Shown one piece after another: positions 1-4,190 of a stretch of DNA of 5,248 bases. This DNA comes from Chloroflexota bacterium (GTDB lineage Bacteria > Chloroflexota > Dehalococcoidia > SAR202 > UBA11138). Position 1 is the stretch's first letter, and the number at the start of each line of letters is the position of its first letter. The position numbers and the translations under genes are program-made. The stretch lies in assembly GCA_022561955.1 (NCBI GenBank), contig JADFQF010000148.1, positions 1 through 5,248 of the forward strand, in the 5' to 3' direction. The notes beneath the pieces are model-generated. The model was not told where the DNA came from. It was given only the letters and a program-made list of their open reading frames with translations, and ran no database searches.

Positions 1-1446
1 GTCCGCGATTCGAACGGCATGGTTGTTGGTGTCGGCGATGTATAGCTTGCCGGCCGCGACCGACAGACCCGCGGGCTCGTGGAACGTGGCGCTCGCGCCG
101 GGACCGTCGTCGCGCCCTGGGCTGCCGCTGCCTAGATATGAAGTCGCTCCACGGGTGGCGGGATAGACCTTCTTTATCTTATTGTTATAGGTGTCGGCGA
201 TGTAGAGGACGCCGTCGTGCAGCTCGATTCCAATGGGGTGCTGAAGCCGCACATCGTCGCCGACGCCGTCGATGTCGCCGAACTCGAACAGGTGAAGTCC
301 GACGATAGTCGCCACGCGGCCCGCCGCATCCAGGTCCGCGGAGCGTATCGCGCTTGTCTCGCTGTCGGTGAAGTAGAGCTTGGAGCCGTCCGTGGTCGTG
401 CCGCTGGGCTGGGCAAGCTCCGCGCTCTTATGAGGCCCGTCCGTGATTCGCTCCCGGCCGTTTCCGGAAAAGGGACTCACCGCGCCTGCAGCAAGGTCGA
501 GCTTCCAGAGCTGATGAAAGCCGGCCATCGCGATGTAAAGCAAGCCTTCGTGCAGCGTGAGGTCCCAGGGCGAGTTCAGCGCGACGGAAAGGGCGTTGCC
601 GCCCTCGTGAAAGCCGTGGGCCTGCTCGCCTGTGCCCGCAATAGTCTTTACCGTCTTGGCCGCCAGGTCCACCGATCGAATCGCATGGTTCTTGGTGTCT
701 GCGACGTAGAGAACATCGCCGTCCAGCTCCAGGCCCTGGGGGTCGTCGAACTTGGCTTCCTCGAACGAGCCGTCGGTGAAACCTCGGTGCCCGGAGCCGA
801 TAACGGCCTGGACATCTCCGCCCAGGGTCGAGACTACGATGCGGTTGTGATTGGAATCAGCAATAAAGAGCCGGCCCGAAGACTCGTCTGCCAGCACCTT
901 TCCCGGAAACGAGAGCGGCCTCTCCCACTCCTTTTCCTTTTCCAGCTTGTACTCGATGGGACGCCTGTCCAGCAGGCCCTGCTCATCGAACTCCAGCACC
1001 AGCTCGTCCAGGACGCGCTCGAAGCCCTCAAGGGAGATCTCCCCTTCGTGCTTGCCTATCAGCTTGCCCTGCGGGTCTATGAACATGAGGGTCGGCCAGG
1101 CCCGCACGGAGTACTGCTTCCATATTTCGAAATCCTGGTCGTTGACGACGGGATGCTCGATCTCCAGCCGCAGGACCGCTTTCCGAACGTTCTCCGAGTC
1201 TTTCTCGGCGGTAAACTTTGCCGAGTGCACCCCGACGACGGCGAGCTCGCCCGCATATTTATGTTCGAGTTTCCGCAACTGCGGAAATATGTGCATGCAG
1301 TTAATTCAACAGTAGGTCCAGAAGTCCAGGACCACTATCTTTCCCCTGAGGCCCTCCAGAGTGACGGGACTGTCCGTATTTAGCCAGTCCAGACCGGCTG
1401 GAAACTCCGGCGCGGTCACGTCTCCGGCGAATTTTCGAGGGCTCAT
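1..1446 (-). CDS. NHLRC2-like thioredoxin/NHL-repeat selenoprotein (3' end outside window)
   Basis: The frame covers 482 codons and runs off the left edge. It is open except for one in-frame TGA at codon 47 (1308-1306). Residues 1-155 form a thioredoxin/TlpA-like fold: the segment [17 protein letters not shown] holds the redox site, and the cis-proline motif is WPT at 117-119. From about residue 180 there are six NHL repeats, marked by the cores ADSNHNRI (196-203), VADTKNHAI (248-256), a diverged [10 protein letters not shown] (304-313), [10 protein letters not shown] (358-367), [10 protein letters not shown] (415-424) and [10 protein letters not shown] (469-478). This is the domain order of NHLRC2 and its bacterial homologues, whose motif is CCINC. 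Here the second Cys, the first of the CINC redox pair, is TGA, so I infer selenocysteine. The family role is probably thiol/disulfide redox chemistry with a propeller for protein contact; the substrate is unknown. No signal peptide is visible, so it is probably cytoplasmic. The ATG at 1446 is supported by GGAG nine nt upstream. A caller that treats TGA as stop would start at Met51 and lose the active site. The alternative is a nonsense mutation. Confidence 0.88.
1254..1305 (-). promoter_or_regulatory. SECIS-like stem-loop downstream of the Sec TGA
   Basis: In the mRNA sense the segment TTTCCGC-AGTT-GCGGAAA (1287-1270) forms a perfect 7-bp stem with a 4-nt loop. The loop starts after 25 nt from the TGA and has G as its second base. 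Bacterial SECIS elements are generally described as lying about 16-37 nt after the UGA, with a small apical loop carrying a G in its first two positions, so the geometry fits. An outer pairing CATATTT (1291-1285) with AAATATG (1260-1254) could extend the structure if the lower part of the inner stem opens. A competing hairpin AACTGC/GCAGTT (1302-1297 with 1282-1277) is also possible. The sequence is coding as well, so the structure coexists with the thioredoxin helix codons. No folding energy was computed. Confidence 0.7.
1306..1308 (-). other. In-frame TGA read as selenocysteine, residue 47
   Basis: This TGA is the only stop in 482 codons and falls exactly on the attacking Cys of the thioredoxin CxxC (Cys46-Sec47-Ile48-Asn49-Cys50). 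Homologues, as I recall them, carry CCINC here. Sec at the first position with a resolving Cys three residues on (UxxC) is the usual arrangement in thioredoxin-fold selenoproteins. Strong coding similarity continues on both sides in the same frame, which argues against a true gene end. The two other complete genes in the window end in TAG, and Trp is encoded by TGG, so nothing suggests general TGA reassignment. Confidence 0.8.
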
Positions 1447-1455
1447 GATGCACTA

Positions 1456-1459
1456 CTCC
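1456..1459 (-). promoter_or_regulatory. Ribosome-binding site of the selenoprotein gene
   Basis: GGAG lies nine nt before the ATG at 1446. It supports that start, which sits 46 codons upstream of the TGA, and therefore supports translation through the TGA. An ORF starting after the TGA (Met51) has no comparable site because its upstream sequence is the redox-site coding region. Confidence 0.65.
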
Positions 1460-1478
1460 AAAAGAAATCTACCTTTAT

Positions 1479-1515
1479 TTAGGATGCCGTCGGATTGGTT
1501 ACGATAGCGTCCTAA
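1479..1515. repeat. 13-bp imperfect inverted repeat in the selenoprotein gene leader
   Basis: The arms are TTAGGATGCCGTC (1479-1491) and GATAGCGTCCTAA (1503-1515), separated by 11 nt. Ten of 13 positions are Watson-Crick pairs; the other three differ only by transitions, so some become G-U wobbles in RNA (12/13 pairs on the plus strand, 11/13 on the minus strand). It lies 33 nt upstream of the selenoprotein start, in the 195-nt gap after tenA. No T-run follows it on either strand, so it is not a standard intrinsic terminator. An operator or a leader RNA structure is more likely. The rest of the gap shows only a small CTCAT/ATGAG inverted repeat at 1582-1595 and no promoter I would defend. Confidence 0.5.
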
Positions 1516-1641
1516 GGCTTCACCACCATGAATAACTGTACATGGAGACGTGTGAATTGAAAAGCATATTATCGAGGAATGCTCATAAACATGAGGAGTG
1601 GGGTAGGGAGCTGAAAGTTGGGACCGTCGGCCGCGCCGAAC

Positions 1642-2298
1642 CTATACGGGCCAGCGCTCCATGTCATGGGCCATCGTCCAGAACAGGAACTCGTACCTGG
1701 AGCTCGTCAGAAACGCCCTGCGCATGGCATCCCGAAGGGACTGGCCTCCCTCGGCTCCGAACCTGTCAACCAGCTCTCGCCACGCCGCGGTGCTCCTCTC
1801 CAGGAGGCCGGAGCGATAAGCCTCGACCCAGTGCTGGTAGACTGGGTGGTCCGGCAAGACGAGGCGGGACCCGAGCTCGTGGTACGTCCAGGGGCACGGA
1901 AGCAGCGCCGCCGCCGCCTCGCCGACGCCGCCCAGCGATGCCGTGGCGACCATGTGGTCCATATAAGCCCTGTTAGTCGGGGAGGGTCCGACTCGCTCGG
2001 CCTCCTCAACGGTAATCTCCAGCAACTCGAACATGCGAACGTGGAGGGGCCTTTCCACCGGGGTATTGACGCGAAGAGCGAGCTTCTTGAGGGTAGGGGT
2101 ATCGGGGGCCTTCGAAAGGGCTATGGAGACTGTGCGGGCGAAGCCTTCCAGGTAGTGGTAGTCCTGAATCGCGTAGTAACGGAATTTTTCCAGGGGGAGT
2201 GTTCCGCTCTGTATTTCCTCGAGAAAAGGGTGATCGAAGATGCGGGTCCAGATATGCTCAGCGGATTGCTGGAGCTCTTTGGAAAAACTTGACGACAT
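1642..2298 (-). CDS. tenA: TenA-family aminopyrimidine aminohydrolase (thiaminase II)
   Basis: The product is 218 aa, close to the usual TenA length, and appears complete. It belongs to the all-helical TenA/THI-4/PQQC fold. The family hydrolyses 4-amino-5-aminomethyl-2-methylpyrimidine to the hydroxymethylpyrimidine used in thiamin salvage in the cytoplasm, and can also cleave thiamin. The expected active-site residues are in place: Asp46 in AIQDYHYL, Tyr112 in NRAYMDHM, the nucleophile Cys135 in LLPCPWTYHELG with Tyr139, Tyr161 in EAYRSG, and Glu203 in RYEFLFW. These lie within two residues of the well-studied Bacillus subtilis enzyme as I recall it. The ATG at 2298 gives the normal N-terminus but has only a weak Shine-Dalgarno (AAGAA nearby). 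It follows the HTH-receiver gene by 60 nt and precedes the selenoprotein by 195 nt. No other thiamin gene is in view and no TPP-riboswitch consensus was seen upstream. Some TenA homologues act on other substrates, so the exact substrate is inferred. Confidence 0.92.
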   Translation of the reverse strand: MSSSFSKELQQSAEHIWTRIFDHPFLEEIQSGTLPLEKFRYYAIQDYHYLEGFARTVSIALSKAPDTPTLKKLALRVNTPVERPLHVRMFELLEITVEEAERVGPSPTNRAYMDHMVATASLGGVGEAAAALLPCPWTYHELGSRLVLPDHPVYQHWVEAYRSGLLERSTAAWRELVDRFGAEGGQSLRDAMRRAFLTSSRYEFLFWTMAHDMERWPV

Positions 2299-2316
2299 AT
2301 TTCTTAAGAAGGGTTG

Positions 2317-2340
2317 CCCCCGGAGTCGAAACGCCGGGGG
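2317..2340. repeat. GC-rich 7-bp hairpin between the regulator gene and tenA
   Basis: CCCCCGG (2317-2323) and CCGGGGG (2334-2340) are perfect complements around a 10-nt loop. The hairpin lies 18 nt past the regulator's TAG and 18 nt before the tenA start. Neither strand has a T-run after the stem, so it is not a convincing Rho-independent terminator. It could attenuate or protect mRNA ends between the two genes, and its position helps explain how tenA could be expressed differently from the regulator. Confidence 0.5.
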
Positions 2341-2358
2341 AGTTGAATCTTGATTGCT

Positions 2359-2898
2359 CTACCTGAGTGCGGTGCTCCTGGCCGAGGGTAGGCCGGACAG
2401 CATAGTTCGTAGCTCGTCGCCGGAAGTGGGCTTCTTGACCATGGTGAAGGCGCCGATTCCTATGGCCTGTTCCACCAGCTTGCTCTCAGATGTGTCGGCT
2501 GCGATCACGATGAGCGCGTCGCTATCCGCCGATCTCATCTTGCTAAAGACGTCAAGGGTGTTACGACGCAACTCCATGAAGGCGATGTCAAAGGCGTCGT
2601 TCGTCAAGGCGCGCTGGGCCTCGTCTCCGTTGGAGACGACGGTAACCTCATATGTGTCGGACGAAAGCTCTGACTCGAAAAGCCGGGTAATAGAGGAGTC
2701 GGCGTCGGCAACGAGAATTTGCGTGGTGTGCCCTATCCTCTTGGACCGAATCCACTTATCGATGTCATCCCTGAAAAACCGCCACTGATGCCCAATCCTG
2801 GAGGCCGGGATGCTGCCCTCCTTAAGCATCTTGTAGATCGTCATTCGATCTAGTCTCAGATAGTCGCTAAGTTCCTTCACTGTCATAGGCGGTTCCAA
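2359..2898 (-). CDS. Excisionase-type HTH regulator with degenerate receiver domain
   Basis: The product is 179 aa. Residues 5-51 are a MerR/excisionase-type winged HTH: MTVKELSDYLRLDRMTIYKM supplies the helix-turn-helix, and GHQWRFFRDDIDKWI is the characteristic wing and final helix. Residues 60-175 resemble a CheY-like receiver: beta1 ILVADAD (61-67), beta3 FDIAFMEL (103-110), beta4 LIVIAAD (129-135) and the VKKP turn (154-157). Key residues are altered: the phospho-acceptor Asp position holds Glu109, the second acidic-pocket Asp is Ala66, and the conserved Thr/Ser of beta4 is Ala. Only Lys156-Pro157 is canonical. It is therefore probably a DNA-binding protein with a phosphorylation-independent, dimerising or ligand-responsive pseudo-receiver; Asp-to-Glu can mimic the phosphorylated state. 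The start is TTG at 2898, chosen because GAGGAGG lies nine nt before it; the ATG at 2886 would be 21 nt away. It heads the minus-strand gene row and may regulate itself or tenA. No kinase is nearby. Confidence 0.85.
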   Translation of the reverse strand: MEPPMTVKELSDYLRLDRMTIYKMLKEGSIPASRIGHQWRFFRDDIDKWIRSKRIGHTTQILVADADSSITRLFESELSSDTYEVTVVSNGDEAQRALTNDAFDIAFMELRRNTLDVFSKMRSADSDALIVIAADTSESKLVEQAIGIGAFTMVKKPTSGDELRTMLSGLPSARSTALR

Positions 2899-2907
2899 TT
2901 GCTACTT

Positions 2908-2914
2908 CCTCCTC
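2908..2914 (-). promoter_or_regulatory. Strong Shine-Dalgarno deciding a TTG start
   Basis: GAGGAGG is a near-perfect anti-16S complement. Its nine-nt spacer to TTG at 2898 is good, while the in-frame ATG at 2886 would need 21 nt. The regulator therefore most likely starts at TTG and carries four extra N-terminal residues (MEPP). A TTG start behind a strong site often tunes translation downward. Confidence 0.7.
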
Positions 2915-2940
2915 ATGTTACAGTTATGTTTAGTGCATAG

Positions 2941-2956
2941 GGACATAAGAATGTCC
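2941..2956. promoter_or_regulatory. Operator-like inverted repeat upstream of the regulator gene
   Basis: GGACAT (2941-2946) and ATGTCC (2951-2956) are perfect complements four nt apart, and outer TA pairs extend this if one extra G is bulged. It lies 43 nt upstream of the TTG start and directly downstream of a candidate -10 box, where a repressor would block initiation. It could be the binding site of the HTH protein encoded next to it (autoregulation), or a small 5' leader hairpin. Confidence 0.4.
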
Positions 2957-2960
2957 TACG

Positions 2961-2988
2961 AGAATATGCGGGTTTTACATCCGGTTAA
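2961..2988 (-). promoter_or_regulatory. Candidate promoter of the HTH-receiver gene
   Basis: On the minus strand, TTAACC (2988-2983) and TATTCT (2966-2961) are spaced by 16 nt. Each box matches four of six bases of the sigma70 consensus. Distance and orientation suit the gene starting at 2898, giving a leader of about 55 nt. The match is modest and the surroundings are AT-rich, so chance is possible. Confidence 0.3.
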
Positions 2989-2995
2989 CGACAGA

Positions 2996-3031
2996 TATCT
3001 TTGATATTAATGATTAAAACGTTATCTTTGA
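2996..3031. repeat. Short direct repeat TATCTTTGA x2
   Basis: The 9-mer occurs at 2996-3004 and 3023-3031, a 27-nt period, just upstream of the regulator's candidate promoter. The sequence between is very AT-rich. It could be a paired activator site or simply chance in low-complexity DNA. Confidence 0.3.
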
Positions 3032-3362
3032 AGAAATGCGCCACATACCTTTCAATTAAGACATACTAACTAGGTTTCGCTAAAGCCCATTAGTACTACT
3101 AAGGCGTTCTCTGCCACAGAACATATTAGCCTGTAAACAGTTTGAACGGAAGACCCTAACCATACTCAAAAAAGGTACAATTTGGCGTTCCATGTATAGC
3201 TTCGGATGCGCAAACGATCAAAAGCGTCTCTACGGCCCGCTCAGCGTTTCTAAGCTATTTTTGGCACCAAAACACGTGAATTTGACTGAGAAATCAGGTA
3301 TCCGGCCGGGAGCGGGGAGTTTCTGGCCTTTGAGTCTGTGGCCACAATTACCATATGTATAT

Positions 3363-3386
3363 ATATGCCAAGTAAAATATGCCAAG
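3363..3386. repeat. Tandem direct repeat ATATGCCAAG x2
   Basis: Two perfect 10-nt copies (3363-3372 and 3377-3386) are separated by TAAA, giving a 14-nt period. They lie next to an AT-alternating run, CATATGTATATATATG (3353-3368), which is itself partly palindromic. They are on the 3' side of the tRNA gene. No function is assigned. Confidence 0.35.
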
Positions 3387-3408
3387 ACTCGGGTTAGCCC
3401 GCGCGAGT
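3387..3408 (-). terminator. Weak terminator candidate after tRNA-Arg
   Basis: On the minus strand, ACTCG and CGAGT pair around a loop that contains a nested GGG-CTAA-CCC mini-stem. It begins about 30 nt beyond the tRNA 3' end. The downstream sequence has TATTTTA rather than a clean T-run, so the call is tentative. Confidence 0.3.
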
Positions 3409-3438
3409 AATTGTAAATATTTCGATATGGTAAATGGT

Positions 3439-3515
3439 TGGCGTCCCTGACAGGACTCGAACCTGCGACCCGCTGCTTAGAAGGCAGCTGCTCTATCCAT
3501 CTGAGCTACAGGGAC
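3439..3515 (-). tRNA. tRNA-Arg(UCU)
   Basis: A full cloverleaf is visible on the minus strand. The acceptor is GTCCCTG/CAGGGAC, seven perfect pairs. The D arm is GCTC...GAGC. The anticodon stem GCTGC/GCAGC surrounds loop CTTCTAA with anticodon TCT at 3481-3479. The T arm is GCAGG-TTCGAGT-CCTGT with one G-U pair. The discriminator base is G at 3442 and CCA (3441-3439) is encoded. It decodes AGA and is the species that also helps with AGG codons. There is no intron or mismatch. It has its own promoter upstream. It is not tRNA-Sec, which would have an eight-bp acceptor and a UCA anticodon. Confidence 0.97.
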
Positions 3516-3538
3516 ACCGTAAGGGGGGAACGAGCTAA

Positions 3539-3567
3539 AGTTTAGCAAGGGCTCAGGTTAGGGTCAA
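3539..3567 (-). promoter_or_regulatory. Sigma70-type promoter of tRNA-Arg
   Basis: On the minus strand, TTGACC (3567-3562), a 17-nt spacer and TAAACT (3544-3539) match the sigma70 consensus at five of six and four of six bases with ideal spacing. The -10 box ends 23 nt before the mature tRNA 5' end, leaving a short precursor leader of about 15 nt for RNase P. There is no tRNA gene directly upstream, so this is likely a single-tRNA transcript. Confidence 0.7.
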
Positions 3568-3650
3568 GAAACAGACCGGCGTTGATACGTTCTCTTCGGC
3601 AGGGCGCCGGCGTCTCGTCCCAGGGGAGCTAACGGGTACCGATACGTCGG

Positions 3651-4190
3651 CCGTCCATAGGCGATCGCTTCCTATTCGTCAGCCTTGCCCGGCCCGGCGA
3701 CGGGAGTCCCAACGATGTCAAGGGTCTCAGCCTGACGGCTATGGAGGCGCGGACCGCTGCCAAGATTCTAATCTGGCTTCAGTCCACCGCCACCGGCGAC
3801 CGCAACGAGCTGAACCTGATAGGGCCGGAGTCGGGGATCTGGCCACGTCTCTCCGCCCAAGGGTTGGATGATCAAACGGGCCTCTGTACCTTTGCTCGGC
3901 GAGGTATGTGCTTTTACCAGGCAGCGCGGCGTCGGGCGGACGGTGCGCACCTCGTTGTCGTGAATCACGCTCTGCTGGCTTTGGACGCCGTCCATGATGG
4001 CCTGCTGCCCGAGTATCGTCATCTGATCATCGACGAGGCTCATAACTTGGAAGAGGTCGTCACGAATCAATGGGGAGCGGTAGTAGACGAGGATGCGCTG
4101 GATGCTTTGCTCGATCGGGTCTCCGGCAGCGGGTCTGGTGGCGTGGGGATGATAGCGCCGCTCTCGTCCCTGGCGCGCAGCCTCGCTCTG
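3651..4190 (+). pseudogene. DinG/XPD-type helicase remnant (internal fragment)
   Basis: About 180 codons match the Fe-S and DEAH part of DinG-type superfamily 2 helicases. Recognisable blocks are AKILIWLQSTATGDRNEL (from about 3759), a partial Fe-S region GLCTFARRGMCFYQAARRRA (about 3879-3938), VVVNHALL (about 3954), and the Walker B/DEAH motif LIIDEAHNLEEV with DEAH at 4032-4043. The family needs an N-terminal Walker A and C-terminal motifs III-VI; both are absent. A stop at 3630-3632 closes the frame upstream, and no Walker A frame is seen up to the tRNA. Of the four Fe-S cysteines expected, I see only two (codons 3885 and 3909). The family unwinds DNA with ATP in the cytoplasm, but this piece cannot do so. 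The right boundary is approximate because similarity fades into the peptidase propeptide in the same frame. It may be recombination debris or an assembly join. Confidence 0.75.

Larger units (their letters stand above)
2899..3438. other. AT-rich intergenic region without a convincing gene
   Basis: About 540 nt between the HTH-receiver gene and the tRNA. It is visibly richer in A+T than the flanking genes. No reading frame on either strand looks like a known family. The longest plus-strand frame, 3192-3410 (72 codons), has no good ribosome-binding site or recognisable motif. The region holds the regulator's 5' signals at the left end, two short direct repeats (2996-3031, 3363-3386) and a terminator candidate at the right end. 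The middle, about 3032-3360, shows nothing I can name. A small RNA cannot be excluded by eye. Confidence 0.6.

Noticed and set aside
1306..1308. TGA as a plain nonsense mutation or a gene boundary
   Set aside because: Coding similarity continues in the same frame, the codon falls exactly on the redox Cys, and a correctly spaced stem-loop follows. It is kept only as the alternative to selenocysteine.
217..1383. Long plus-strand open frame (388 codons)
   Set aside because: It is antisense to the NHL/thioredoxin gene. Its translation has no recognisable domain, while the minus strand gives clear thioredoxin and NHL motifs throughout.
1618..2292. Plus-strand frames of 224 and 144 codons over tenA
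   Set aside because: They are shadows of the TenA gene, whose active-site residues are all readable on the minus strand.
2299..2360. TPP riboswitch upstream of tenA
   Set aside because: The gap is only 60 nt and lacks the conserved THI-element blocks such as CTGAGA; it holds only a simple hairpin.
2354..2788. Plus-strand frame of 144 codons
   Set aside because: It is antisense to the HTH-receiver gene and has no family resemblance.
3192..3410. Possible small gene of 72 codons on the plus strand
   Set aside because: It has no good ribosome-binding site and no domain, and its composition looks like translated intergenic DNA. It runs across the direct repeat and the terminator candidate.
2899..3438. 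CRISPR array or attachment-site pair
   Set aside because: Only two-copy short repeats are present, with no regular repeat-spacer pattern, and no second copy of the tRNA 3' end was seen in the window.
3439..3515. tRNA as tRNA-Sec
   Set aside because: The acceptor stem is seven bp and the anticodon is UCU, so it is a normal tRNA-Arg; Sec machinery must be elsewhere if present.
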